This document shows positions 1 through 7,945 of a stretch of DNA of 30,145 nucleotides, in pieces. The notes below the pieces were generated by a model. It was given only the letters and a program-made list of their open reading frames with translations. It made no database searches and had not been told where the DNA came from. This stretch comes from a virus. The translations under genes were made by a program, and so were the position numbers. Within the stretch, counting starts at the first letter, position 1. Each line of letters begins with the position of its first letter. The stretch covers positions 1 to 30,145 of the IMG/VR virus record IMGVR_UViG_3300025030_002108; one strand, written 5' to 3'.

Positions 1-1
1 C

Positions 2-1030
2 CCCTATGATTGTAAACGTGATTTAATTCCTGCAATGTATGTCTATAATCATAGGGGGCAAAGAATTTATCTTTTTGAAGATGAGATGATACATACTTCA
101 AAGTTTTCTGCCTCAGAGTCTTACGGGTATTCTCCTCTCTTAACTGTGATGCAGAAAGTATTAACTATATCTGGTATGGATAGATTTTTATATAGATATT
201 TCTTTGAACGAAAAACACCAACTCAGTTAATTTTGACTAATACAGATGACCCACAATCTTTAGAAATAGAGAGGGCTAGAATAGAATCTAAGATGATGGA
301 GGACCCTACTTACACCCCCTGGATTGCAGTTAATAATAGGACAGGGCGCGGAAGAACAGATGTAGTTAGACTATTTCATACTCTTCAAGAAATGGATTAT
401 TTAAATGTTCGTAATGAAATCAGAGATCGAATTAGTGCTATTTATGGTGTTCCGCAACTTTATATGAACGTGATGGAAGGTGTTGGGGGTATTTCAGGAC
501 AGACTCAGCAAATTAAAATGATGGCTAATGTTGTTTCTTCTGATCAAAGAATGTATAATGAAAAGATACTTCCAATAATTTTAAAATCATTTGGTATTAC
601 AGATTGGTCTATTGTTCTTAGATCACCTGAAGAAAAGATTGAGGGTCAAGTTATACAATTAGCTCAACAGAAAGTTATGATAGCAACTCAAATGAGAGGA
701 ATGGGTTTTGATGTAGAATTGAAACCAAATGCGGTAGATATAGATACTCTTGACTTTGTTTTTGGTGGTAAGGCAATGAGTATGCAAGATCAGATGAGTG
801 GGCTTGGCAGCGGAATGCCTGCTCCCGGTCAAGAAGGAATGGAAGGAGAACAACAAGAGTCATCTGAAGGACTTCTACAAGAAGGACAAAAACAAGAAAA
901 CCCAGAAGAACAAGTTGAAGAATTTGCTCCAGATAAAAATAGACTAGAAGAATCTGTATATGCTAATAAGACACCAGAAGAAGAAGAGGAAGACGAAGAA
1001 GATAGTGAAGAAGAAGAAGTCTGGAATTAA
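2..1030 (+). CDS. Phage portal protein, 5'-truncated (C-terminal part)
   Basis: The reading frame is open to the left edge (codons from base 2 have no stop), so the first ATG at 35 is internal and the gene begins upstream of the window. The portal dodecamer sits at the capsid vertex, admits DNA and joins the tail. Family-typical features are the stretch of about 150 residues after the first ATG covering a helical stem/clip-like region, the segment RDRISAIYGVPQLYMNV (portal-type 'I..aFgVP...lg') and the following GISGQTQQ segment. The C-terminus (last ~75 residues) is Gln/Glu-rich and ends in an almost purely acidic run before VWN, which is low complexity and probably disordered. A metallophosphoesterase and a ClpP-like protease follow, the usual head-gene setting. 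The family call is made by eye from motif and context; the exact subfamily is not assigned. Confidence 0.82.
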   Translation, partial: PYDCKRDLIPAMYVYNHRGQRIYLFEDEMIHTSKFSASESYGYSPLLTVMQKVLTISGMDRFLYRYFFERKTPTQLILTNTDDPQSLEIERARIESKMMEDPTYTPWIAVNNRTGRGRTDVVRLFHTLQEMDYLNVRNEIRDRISAIYGVPQLYMNVMEGVGGISGQTQQIKMMANVVSSDQRMYNEKILPIILKSFGITDWSIVLRSPEEKIEGQVIQLAQQKVMIATQMRGMGFDVELKPNAVDIDTLDFVFGGKAMSMQDQMSGLGSGMPAPGQEGMEGEQQESSEGLLQEGQKQENPEEQVEEFAPDKNRLEESVYANKTPEEEEEDEEDSEEEEVWN

Positions 1031-1165
1031 ATGTTGTATGTAAGATGTCAGTATTGTCAATATTATGGGCATGTTTCAACATTTTTAAGAAAAAGTGTTC
1101 TCAAAATTACTATTTTAATTTGTCCAGTTTGTCATAAAGAGTTTTTATTTAAATTTGATATTTAG
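1031..1165 (+). CDS. Small zinc-ribbon protein (44 aa)
   Basis: This short gene starts at the base after the portal stop codon and has no strong ribosome-binding site, so it is probably translated by coupling to the portal gene. The 44-residue product has two CxxC knuckles (C6/C9 in CQYC and C31/C34 in CPVC) separated by 21 residues, a minimal zinc ribbon. Its TAG stop codon is embedded in the AGGAGG that serves the next gene, so the two are tightly packed. Function is unknown. Small zinc ribbons are common in phage operons and may bind nucleic acid or protein. The tight fit between neighbours and the intact Cys pairs argue that it is a real gene. Confidence 0.6.
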   Translation: MLYVRCQYCQYYGHVSTFLRKSVLKITILICPVCHKEFLFKFDI

Positions 1166-1170
1166 GAGGG
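1164..1170 (+). promoter_or_regulatory. Ribosome-binding site that selects a TTG start
   Basis: AGGAGGG lies 8 bases upstream of TTG at 1179. It falls downstream of the earlier possible TTG at 1155, so that upstream start has no site. The first A and G also belong to the TAG stop of the preceding zinc-ribbon gene. Confidence 0.75.
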
Positions 1171-1178
1171 AAGAAAGC

Positions 1179-2270
1179 TTGCCAAAATTTCAATACAGTG
1201 ATGATAAAGAATTCTGGAAAGAAGCAAGTAATAAATATGTAAGTGCTCGTGAAGCAGCCAGAGATTTAAATTGTGATCCTGGGACAATATTAAAATATTT
1301 AAGAAAATTTGGATTTTCATTTAGTCAAGATTTGAAATTAAAAAGAGGAAAGAAAGAAGAGAATCCTCTTATTGTTAATCTTCCTCCAGTCAATATTAAA
1401 GAATATCTTACCCCACAAATTGAAGGTGATGAAGAAATAATTGTACTACATGCGAGTGATGGTCATGCTGGTAAACAGACAAAAAGTTATAATGGTTTAG
1501 AATTTAAAGAGAGAATGTATAAATTATACGAATCAACAATGACTATTACTGAATTACATAGAAAAATGTATCCAATTAGAAAATTACATATTGTAAATAC
1601 AGGAGATAATTGTCAAGGAGAGAATCCATTTCAAGGTTCAGTTATTGGATCTGTGGAAATGGGGGCTAGAGATCAAGTTACTAAATTAGCTGTTCCTGTT
1701 TGGAATGATGTAATAGGGTCATTAAAGCAACATTTTGATGAAATTATATTTGATGGTTTTGCTGGAAATCATGGTCATGATAAATTAGCTCCGGCTACAT
1801 CTAGTTTAGATTTATTATTTTATGACATTTTAAGATCAGGCATTGGACAACAAAAAGGAATAACTATTAATATTCATGAACAGTTTGCAGACATTGTATA
1901 TATAAATAACTTTAAATTTTTTGTATTTCATGGTGATGGAATTCCGTGCCAACAAGGTGTTCCCTTTTTTGCGTTAGATAAAAAATTAAAATCTTGGTAT
2001 ATTCAATGGGGTGGTTTTAATTATGCTTTAGGTGGACATTTTCATAAAAGACATTCAGATGAAGTAGCTTCTAAATTCGAATATTTTATGTGCGGAACAC
2101 TTGTGAGTGATGATGAATGGGCCCTTAATAAACTTGGTATTAGTTCAAATCCAAGCCAAGGAATATTTGGAGTTCATCCTAGAAAAGGAGTAACCTGGAG
2201 ATATCCGGTAGTTGTTGATGATGAATTCCTTCCTCAGAGTGATAAGAAAGAAATAAAGGAGAAAGAGTAA
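1179..2270 (+). CDS. HTH-metallophosphoesterase (calcineurin-like fold)
   Basis: The start is TTG at 1179, chosen because AGGAGGG is placed 8 bases before it. Counting from there, residues ~20-45 form a helix-turn-helix-like segment (YVSAREAARDLNCDPGTILK). It is followed by a dinuclear-metal phosphoesterase core: D94-x-H96 (ASDGH), G142-D143 (TGDN), N197-H198 (AGNHGH), H251 (FHGDG) and the closing H287-x-H289 (GGHFH). All metal-ligand positions are present, so the enzyme should be active on a phosphodiester or phosphomonoester; the substrate is unknown. Related phage proteins often sit beside head genes, and here it lies between portal and protease. The HTH suggests DNA or nucleic-acid contact (inference). 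Its stop overlaps the next ATG by one base (TAATG). Confidence 0.85.
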   Translation: MPKFQYSDDKEFWKEASNKYVSAREAARDLNCDPGTILKYLRKFGFSFSQDLKLKRGKKEENPLIVNLPPVNIKEYLTPQIEGDEEIIVLHASDGHAGKQTKSYNGLEFKERMYKLYESTMTITELHRKMYPIRKLHIVNTGDNCQGENPFQGSVIGSVEMGARDQVTKLAVPVWNDVIGSLKQHFDEIIFDGFAGNHGHDKLAPATSSLDLLFYDILRSGIGQQKGITINIHEQFADIVYINNFKFFVFHGDGIPCQQGVPFFALDKKLKSWYIQWGGFNYALGGHFHKRHSDEVASKFEYFMCGTLVSDDEWALNKLGISSNPSQGIFGVHPRKGVTWRYPVVVDDEFLPQSDKKEIKEKE

Positions 2271-2875
2271 TGTTAGGGCAATATTTTAAAAGATCTAATA
2301 AAATTAAAAATGATCAGTTAATGGGGCCTGAAGAATATCTTGCTTCAAAAAGGATACTTTGTTTATACGGAACAATGGATGAATACATTAGAAGATTTGA
2401 TGCATTTGGACCGACTCTTATAATGGATTTACTTCTTACTCTTGACCAAGAAAGTAATGATCCAATAAAATTGATTATTGATAGCCCTGGAGGTTTTATG
2501 GATGTCGGATTTTCTTTATATGATACAATAAAAAGTCTTAAATCTCCAGTGTGGACATATGGTAGAAGTTGTCAAAGCATGGCTACTTTAATTTTAGCTT
2601 CAGGTGAAAAAGAGCATAGACATGTTTATCCAAATTCTAGAACAATGATTCATCTTCCATTTGCTCAAATATCTGGAAATACTGAAGATGTGAAAGTTCA
2701 GCAAAAAGAAATTGAAAAATTAAAAGAAATGATGGTTGATTCTCTAATTGATTGTGGGGCAGTTAAAAATAAGAAACAAATTCTTAAAGATATGGATAGA
2801 GAATATTGGATGTCTGCAAACGAAGCTTGTGAATATGGAATTGTCGATCAAGTAGTAAAGAGAGGAGATATTTAA
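2270..2875 (+). CDS. ClpP-like serine protease (probable head maturation protease)
   Basis: This is an S14/ClpP-fold peptidase of 201 aa. The triad is visible: nucleophile Ser103 in CQSMAT (compare AASMG in ClpP), His128 in MIHLP, and Asp176 in MDREYWMSANEACEYG (matching the ClpP DR..SA.EA.EYG segment). The oxyanion strand motif is DSPGG at 71-75. Many tailed phages use ClpP-like enzymes to cleave scaffold and capsid proteins during head maturation, and the position two genes after the portal fits that role. AAAGGAG at 2255-2261 lies 8 bases before the ATG. The unusual point is that no recognisable major capsid gene follows it. A host-directed ClpP role cannot be excluded but is less likely given the context. 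Confidence 0.88.
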   Translation: MLGQYFKRSNKIKNDQLMGPEEYLASKRILCLYGTMDEYIRRFDAFGPTLIMDLLLTLDQESNDPIKLIIDSPGGFMDVGFSLYDTIKSLKSPVWTYGRSCQSMATLILASGEKEHRHVYPNSRTMIHLPFAQISGNTEDVKVQQKEIEKLKEMMVDSLIDCGAVKNKKQILKDMDREYWMSANEACEYGIVDQVVKRGDI

Positions 2876-2877
2876 AA

Positions 2878-3327
2878 ATGGCAACTATATCCACTACATC
2901 AACTACTAATGTTACATATCATGGAATACCAATTATTCCTAGTGAAGATTTAGAAGAAGATATATTTATTAAAATAGTTTCTGTTTTAGGTTTGAAAATA
3001 TCTAATATTAACTTTACAAAAGATGAAATTACTTTAACTTGTAAGAGAAAAAGAAGTATTTTTGTTATACGAATTACAAATCATGGTAAAATGACTGTAG
3101 AAAATAGTAAGGGAAAGATTATTTCTACATTTGATTTACCAAAAAAAGAAACTTACTCTTATCCAAATGGTAATCCTTACATTTATCCAGGAACTGTAAC
3201 AACAACGCCTACTATAAATCCTTGGCCAATGTATACTACTGGCACTGGAGATTATTGGAAGTTAACAGATACTACATTTACAGATAATATTTATACACAA
3301 GAAGATATTGATAAAATTAAGCCTTAA
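2878..3327 (+). CDS. Hypothetical protein, beta-rich with Thr/Pro/Tyr-rich tail
   Basis: The 149-aa product has no recognised family. Residues 1-15 are Thr/Ser-rich. The centre (~20-95) alternates hydrophobic and charged residues as expected for a small beta or alpha/beta domain. The C-terminal third is rich in Tyr, Pro, Thr and Gly (for example YPNGNPYIYPG) and looks extended. AGAGGAG at 2861-2867 precedes the ATG by 10 bases. It lies between the maturation protease and the HK97-gp10-like gene, the usual place for head-completion or connector proteins, so a structural role is plausible but unproven. Confidence 0.6.
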   Translation: MATISTTSTTNVTYHGIPIIPSEDLEEDIFIKIVSVLGLKISNINFTKDEITLTCKRKRSIFVIRITNHGKMTVENSKGKIISTFDLPKKETYSYPNGNPYIYPGTVTTTPTINPWPMYTTGTGDYWKLTDTTFTDNIYTQEDIDKIKP

Positions 3328-3329
3328 TA

Positions 3330-3758
3330 ATGAATAAACAACAAGTTAAAAATTTAATTAAAAGTTCTATTATTGAAGCTATGACTGAGAGTGGAAGAAG
3401 TTCTTTTAATCAGAGTCAAGTAGTTGTACCAGTAAAAACAGGCAACTTAAAGCGGTCTGGAAATATTACTGAATCTAATGATTCTGTTATTATAGAATAT
3501 AAAGCTGAGTATAGTTCTGAAGTAGAGAGAGGTACTAAAGGGGGTTTAGTTAATGTAAAAGCTTATAGAAGGAAAGATGGTGTTTTTGTTAGACCACATA
3601 AAATGAATCAAAAGCCAAGACAGGGAAGACATTATATAGAAAATTCATTAAATCTATTCTTTAAAGATAGATTAGGGATGAAGACTTTTTTTCAACAAAA
3701 TGTATTGAATAATTTAAAGAAAAACTTTCCCGGAAAGAAAATAACTAGTAATTATTAA
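3330..3758 (+). CDS. HK97-gp10-like tail/neck protein
   Basis: The 142-aa protein has the layout of the HK97-gp10-like family: an N-terminal helix, then VPVKTGNLKRS at 33-43 (family 'vPvdTG.L..s'), a beta segment, and YSSEVERGTKGG at 61-71 (family 'Ya..vEyGT'). A basic stretch GRHYIENSL then precedes a terminal helix. Family members act in head-tail joining or tail completion. The start ATG follows two bases after the previous stop with no clear ribosome-binding site, which suggests translational coupling. The family call rests on these two motifs plus context. Confidence 0.72.
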   Translation: MNKQQVKNLIKSSIIEAMTESGRSSFNQSQVVVPVKTGNLKRSGNITESNDSVIIEYKAEYSSEVERGTKGGLVNVKAYRRKDGVFVRPHKMNQKPRQGRHYIENSLNLFFKDRLGMKTFFQQNVLNNLKKNFPGKKITSNY

Positions 3759-3820
3759 AAGTTTTTATTTAGCTTATATTTTATATTAAAATTATATAGA
3801 ATTAGTGCAGAGGAGGAAGA

Positions 3821-4126
3821 ATGACTGAAAAAGATCTTTTTGATCATTTGCAAGATAGATTATTAGAGCTGATAGCTTTACCTATAGATAAAGAAAAACT
3901 TAAATCAATTGAAAATCTTGTTTGTAGATATACTTCAGAACTGAGAGAAAAAGTGAAAAAGGCTGATAAGATAGAGGCAATAGAACAAGAATTTAAACAT
4001 TATGTTAAGAATATTTTATCTATTGTAGAAACATTAATATCAGGAGAAAGTTACAAATCTCTCCGACGACTTTTACAAAATGAGATATATTCATGTTGCG
4101 AAGTTTTGATTAAAGGAAAAAAGTGA
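3821..4126 (+). CDS. Small helical hypothetical protein (101 aa)
   Basis: This short, charged, mostly helical protein is Lys/Glu/Leu-rich with hydrophobics in heptad-like spacing, and has no recognised domain. It follows the largest non-coding gap of the window (3759-3820, 62 bp, extremely AT-rich). That gap could hold a promoter, but no convincing -35/-10 pair was found. GAGGAGG lies a few bases before the ATG, giving a strong translation start. The stop codon overlaps a GTG at 4123. Confidence 0.6.
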   Translation: MTEKDLFDHLQDRLLELIALPIDKEKLKSIENLVCRYTSELREKVKKADKIEAIEQEFKHYVKNILSIVETLISGESYKSLRRLLQNEIYSCCEVLIKGKK

Positions 4127-4165
4127 TAAAAAATAAAGTAAACTTTATAAGAGAGATTCAAGAAG

Positions 4166-4402
4166 ATGACCCTCCAAGTAAAATGTTCAATACTAAAGAG
4201 GATAGTTTATATTTTAGACTATCTATGGTTAATCTTAGTAGGCGGTGGTCTTTATTCTGTTGGAGCCGAGGAGATAAGAAACAGTATAGTATTATTCCTA
4301 CTTTCAGCACTGTTTTTCATAGGTAGTTACGAAGTTGGGTATATTGTAACTACCTATATAATAAGAATTGAATTAGGTAAAGACAAAAGTAAAAATGAGT
4401 AA
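4166..4402 (+). CDS. Probable two-helix membrane protein (78 aa)
   Basis: The ATG-initiated frame encodes two hydrophobic segments, roughly residues 12-32 and 44-66, separated by a short polar loop (GAEEIRNS). It ends in a charged tail (GKDKSKNE). Size and topology resemble small phage holins or other membrane proteins, but no family motif is seen, so holin is only a possibility. The start is weakly supported because only a loose AAGAGAG stands upstream. Its end overlaps the next small ORF by 8 bases, which suggests coupling. A competing frame from GTG 4123 to 4326 has the better ribosome-binding site (AAAGG, 6 bases away) but a less protein-like sequence, so the true product here is uncertain. 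Confidence 0.45.
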   Translation: MTLQVKCSILKRIVYILDYLWLILVGGGLYSVGAEEIRNSIVLFLLSALFFIGSYEVGYIVTTYIIRIELGKDKSKNE

Positions 4403-4544
4403 TTTTTGTGAATGTGGTTGTGGACAATTATGTAATAAAAGATTTATTTTGGGGCATAATATAAGAATTTATCCAGTTTTACCTAATGGGAATACAGATA
4501 AAACTAAAAGAAAAACATATGATTATACATTTAGAATTAAATAA
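4395..4544 (+). CDS. Orphan CxCGCG finger (49 aa), possible homing-endonuclease remnant
   Basis: This ORF encodes FCECGCGQLC near its N-terminus, then RFILGHNIR. That is the same arrangement as the N-terminus of the free-standing endonuclease at 25634 (LCSCGCGQQTIRPSAKWLVGHHLR). The 'CxCGCGq...f..GHn.r' segment is a metal-binding N-terminal element often seen on phage HNH/homing endonucleases. Here it is followed by only ~25 polar residues and a stop, with no nuclease domain. It is either a degraded endonuclease gene or a free-standing finger. It overlaps the preceding membrane-protein gene by 8 bases and ends just before the ribosome-binding site of the next gene. Confidence 0.55.
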   Translation: MSNFCECGCGQLCNKRFILGHNIRIYPVLPNGNTDKTKRKTYDYTFRIK

Positions 4545-4551
4545 AAACTTT

Positions 4552-4558
4552 GGAGGTG
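4552..4558 (+). promoter_or_regulatory. Ribosome-binding site choosing ATG 4562
   Basis: GGAGGTG ends three bases before ATG 4562. The longer reading from TTG 4550 would lie upstream of this site and is therefore not the start. Confidence 0.7.
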
Positions 4559-4561
4559 AAG

Positions 4562-6661
4562 ATGTCACCAAGTAGTAGTGAAAAACAGAGAAAATTTATG
4601 AGATCTGATCTTGGACGTTTGAGAGAGGGTAAGAAAACTGTTACTGGGATGTCTGAATCTCAACTTTCAGATTATGCAAGTAAACCAATAGAAAAATCTA
4701 CAAAAACTTCATGGAAAAATGCAAAAATAAAAATGCAACCGGGTGAATTTGGTGAGTCTACTTTTAGGCCAAAATTTAGTACTTTACCTCCTTCAGAAAA
4801 AGAAAGGCATCATTTTGAAATAGATAAAATAGTTTCACAGAGATTACACAAAAATCCAAAATATCAATCATTAATGAAAGTAGAACGTCAACATCAAAAA
4901 GATAGACCTGGAATATTGGGTTCTCATTCTAAAGAATATGGCCAATCTATAGATATGTATACTAAAAAATTTGAACAAGAACATAAAAAAAGATTTAGTG
5001 ATTGGACAGGTGATGAGAGAGATAAAGATATATTTTCTCAAAAATCTCTTTCTAATAGAATAGATAATTTTATAGAAAAAGGAAAAAGGCCATATGTTGG
5101 GCATAAATCAGATCATACTCGTGAAGTTTTTTATCATCATGAAACTCCAACACAGCAATCTCATGGGGATAAGTACAAATATACTATAGGACCCTTTCAA
5201 ACACGAGGTGGTGCTGATGTAATGGCTCAACATGGTTTAAATAATCCACATCTTCAAACAGTGTCTGATGCTAAAAAGAATTCTGCTAAATATAGAAAAT
5301 CAGAATTACAATCTGCAAAGGCTTCACAGGATAGACCTAAGATTAAAACTATTCAGAAACAATCAATTTGGGCTACTGATAAGCAAGGCAATCTACTAGG
5401 TAGAAAACATGGAAGAGAGCTCTCTCGAGCCGAAGTTGAATTTAGGAATAAGATTGATACAAGAGGAATGATTGACCCTCGTAATTTGAAAGGGCCTTCT
5501 TCAGCAGATATGAGGTCTGCACCAGTATCTAAATCAGAACAACTAAAGAAATCTGTGAGGCCTTCTTTTGAACATCCTGAATATGGTGAAATGAAAAATT
5601 CTGGTTATTATAGTAAAGATCCAAATAATGCAAAAAGATATGCTAATTTATTAAGATCTACTGGAATTAAAACCCATATCCAAAATGTTGAAGGAATGAA
5701 TACTGTATTTGTTAAAGCGCATCCTCTTAGCGGAACTTCTTATCGTGGACCTATTGAAGCAGGTATAAAATTAAGGGATATTGGGGCTAAGAGGGTGAAA
5801 TCAATTCCAGTTAGTGAATTTCATCCTAATCATGTTAATGTATATAAGCATCCTTCAGGAACTTTTACTGTTGTGGATAATGGTAAAAAATCTAAAATAT
5901 TACATTATCCTATGAGTAAAAGTGAAGATATAATTAAAGATTTAGAAAAAGGCTTTAAACCTAATTTTGCTAGAATAACTGGTGAAGAAGGATTAGAAGT
6001 TCAGTCAAAAGAAGAAAATGAGAAGTGGCATAAAGAACATGACTATCCAGATGAACCAAGAGTAGATTGGTCAAAGACGAAACAAGTTGGTCATTATGTT
6101 CCTAAAGTAGAAGATACATCAAAGAAAGATGTAAAGAAGTCTATTACTGATTTTATAGAAAAGAAACACGGTTATATTACACCAGAAAAAGGTACTCCTG
6201 TTGAAAGACAAATAGAAGGAGAAAAACCTATTGAACGTGAAAAAACTAATTGGAGAGAATTTACTGGTGGTAGAGCTGAAACTAGGCCAGGTTCACCAAC
6301 ACCAAAAGGGGCTAAAATACGTGTTGGTTCTAAGGGTGGAACATCAAGACATACTGGGGAACCTTGGGGTTTTATAACTCATCATGTTAGGAAAGAAATT
6401 GATGATTTTATAAAAAAGAATGAAAATAAACTAACACAAAATCAAGTTGAAAGAATTGCTCAACGAGATTATACAAAAGCTGAAAATAAAAAGAAATCGC
6501 CTACTAAAAAACAACAAGTTCAAATTATTAGAAGAAATGAAAGAAATATTAGAGATACGAGAAGAGATAAACTTGTTAGACCAGAATATCCAAAAAGATA
6601 TACTGGGCCAGATTTAGAGACAGAATTAACTAAAAGAGGACAATTACATTCAAGGATATAG
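4562..6661 (+). CDS. Large basic phage protein with KQRKFM/SESQL N-terminal motif (polyvalent-type, function unknown)
   Basis: The product has 699 residues, is highly hydrophilic and rich in Lys/Arg/His. Residues 1-42 carry a motif (SEKQRKFM, GKKT.TGMSESQL.DYASKP) resembling DUF3008-like segments that recur at the N-termini of phage and conjugative-element proteins. A middle segment (~345-385) reads as a small conserved alpha/beta unit (SGYYSKDPNNAKRYANLLR then MNTVFVKA). A short GHYVP element is at 510-514, a GSKGGTSRHTGEPWGF segment follows, and the C-terminus is Lys/Arg-rich and helical. Three short 'I-x-(D/N)-F-I-(E/K)-K' helices recur. GHYxP and the GG..TG segment also occur in the 1664-aa protein encoded downstream, hinting at related architecture. 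No catalytic site is evident. It could be a virion-carried effector or internal head protein (inference). Confidence 0.65.
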   Translation: MSPSSSEKQRKFMRSDLGRLREGKKTVTGMSESQLSDYASKPIEKSTKTSWKNAKIKMQPGEFGESTFRPKFSTLPPSEKERHHFEIDKIVSQRLHKNPKYQSLMKVERQHQKDRPGILGSHSKEYGQSIDMYTKKFEQEHKKRFSDWTGDERDKDIFSQKSLSNRIDNFIEKGKRPYVGHKSDHTREVFYHHETPTQQSHGDKYKYTIGPFQTRGGADVMAQHGLNNPHLQTVSDAKKNSAKYRKSELQSAKASQDRPKIKTIQKQSIWATDKQGNLLGRKHGRELSRAEVEFRNKIDTRGMIDPRNLKGPSSADMRSAPVSKSEQLKKSVRPSFEHPEYGEMKNSGYYSKDPNNAKRYANLLRSTGIKTHIQNVEGMNTVFVKAHPLSGTSYRGPIEAGIKLRDIGAKRVKSIPVSEFHPNHVNVYKHPSGTFTVVDNGKKSKILHYPMSKSEDIIKDLEKGFKPNFARITGEEGLEVQSKEENEKWHKEHDYPDEPRVDWSKTKQVGHYVPKVEDTSKKDVKKSITDFIEKKHGYITPEKGTPVERQIEGEKPIEREKTNWREFTGGRAETRPGSPTPKGAKIRVGSKGGTSRHTGEPWGFITHHVRKEIDDFIKKNENKLTQNQVERIAQRDYTKAENKKKSPTKKQQVQIIRRNERNIRDTRRDKLVRPEYPKRYTGPDLETELTKRGQLHSRI

Positions 6662-6676
6662 GAGGATTAAAATAAT

Positions 6677-7924
6677 ATGACAGAAAACATAGAATATATT
6701 AATGAGGATGGAAGTATCTTAGAGATTGATGTTAGTAAAGGAAGTAAAGTTCCTGGAGTAAAACACACTATTCCAAAGGCAAAAGAAACTAAGGTTCCAG
6801 GAGTAAATTCTTCTAGAAGTAACCCTCCTGTAAAGAATATAAATAGTACAATAAAGAAAGCCTTAGAAATGATGATTCCGGCTATAGAAGAAGAAATTAG
6901 GAAAGGGAGAAGCCGAAGATTATTGCCGGCTGAAATGAGAAGTAATGAGGAATATCGGCAATTATTAGCTTCAAAAAAATATATTCCACCAAAGGAAAGA
7001 ATTAAAAAACCTAGAATTAAGAAAGAACAAGTAATTGGTGATAAAGGACCTAGAGAAGTCCCTAAGAATTTAAAAGATAGTTTAGAAAAAGGTATTGGTA
7101 GAACTATTGCTGGAGGGGCTTTAGGAGCGGGCGTTGGCACCTTGACGGGTCTTAACCCATTAGCTACAGGAGCTGCTGGAGCTGGGGCAGGTTATTTGAC
7201 TGGTGGAGATAAAGAAGAGAAAGCCTTACCAAGTAAGAAAGTTAAAAAAGGTGTTGGTGGAATGGCCTTAGCCTCTCAAGCATTAAGAGATCCTAAAGCT
7301 ACTGGTGAAGGAATTAGAGAAGCTGGAAAAGGTATAAAATCTGCGGCTGAAGGTATTTCTTCTTTAAAGTCATCTGTATTAAAGAAAACAGATCCTATAT
7401 TATCTACTGCTAAACCAAAAGTAGACAAAGAACTTCTAAAAGCAAAAAGTCAAGCTTCATTAAGAATAAAGAAAGCTATTTCTGTTCTTGAAGGCTATGA
7501 ACCTATGAATGATACTATTGTAATGAAATCATTTGGGGGAGAAATACCTAATATAATGAAAGAAGTAGAATTAAGACCACCTGAGACTTGGTGGAATGAT
7601 GCTGTTCAGAAAGCTTCTCAATTTGAAGATTATCCCGCTAAATATTCAATGGAGCTATGGTATAATATTCAAAAGGCAAATCTTGAGGAATCAGATGAAG
7701 AAGATAAAATAATAAATGATTCAGCAAATAGAGATGTGGATGAAATAATTAATCAAGAAGTTAAGAAAAAAGAAAATATTAATAAAGCTGTTGCAGCTTC
7801 TTCATCTGATGAAGTTTTACAACCAAAAAAGAGAGGGGAAAATAAAGCTTTAAGTGATGGTTCTAAAGTAGATGTTTCTGATATTTCTGGGCCTGGCAAG
7901 TCTGAGCAAGAAAGTTCATATTAG
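6677..7924 (+). CDS. Glycine-zipper phage protein (415 aa), function unknown
   Basis: Residues 139-177 form an Ala/Gly-rich glycine-zipper hairpin (GALGAGVGTLTG, then ATGAAGAGAGYLTGG), the type that packs into membranes or pores. The N-terminal third is basic and contains two copies of KVPGV (24-28 and 39-43). A conserved-looking patch PPETWWNDAVQKA followed by a Tyr/Trp-rich helix lies around 300-335, and the tail is acidic then Ser/Lys-rich. AGGAGG at 6660-6666 overlaps the upstream stop codon (TAGGAGG). It sits between two large unknown proteins and ahead of the polyvalent helicase protein. A membrane-active or internal virion role is possible, but no family was recognised. Confidence 0.65.
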   Translation: MTENIEYINEDGSILEIDVSKGSKVPGVKHTIPKAKETKVPGVNSSRSNPPVKNINSTIKKALEMMIPAIEEEIRKGRSRRLLPAEMRSNEEYRQLLASKKYIPPKERIKKPRIKKEQVIGDKGPREVPKNLKDSLEKGIGRTIAGGALGAGVGTLTGLNPLATGAAGAGAGYLTGGDKEEKALPSKKVKKGVGGMALASQALRDPKATGEGIREAGKGIKSAAEGISSLKSSVLKKTDPILSTAKPKVDKELLKAKSQASLRIKKAISVLEGYEPMNDTIVMKSFGGEIPNIMKEVELRPPETWWNDAVQKASQFEDYPAKYSMELWYNIQKANLEESDEEDKIINDSANRDVDEIINQEVKKKENINKAVAASSSDEVLQPKKRGENKALSDGSKVDVSDISGPGKSEQESSY

Positions 7925-7945
7925 AAAGAAAGGAGAAGACTTAAA

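Noticed and set aside
1155-1178. Upstream TTG start for the phosphoesterase
   Set aside because: It lies before the AGGAGGG and inside the previous small gene; TTG 1179 is 8 bases after the site.
3759-3820. AT-rich palindrome-like stretch as a terminator or origin
   Set aside because: The match is imperfect (ATTTTATATTAAAAT), there is no GC stem or U-run, and such pairs are expected by chance in AT-rich DNA.
4123-4326. GTG-start 67-aa ORF
   Set aside because: Good ribosome-binding site but poor protein-like sequence; kept only as an alternative to the membrane protein in the other frame.
6667-7140. 157-aa open frame on the - strand
   Set aside because: It is the antisense of the low-complexity, Lys/Gly/Ala-rich 6677 gene; composition is a mirror of that gene and it lacks a ribosome-binding site or recognisable motif.
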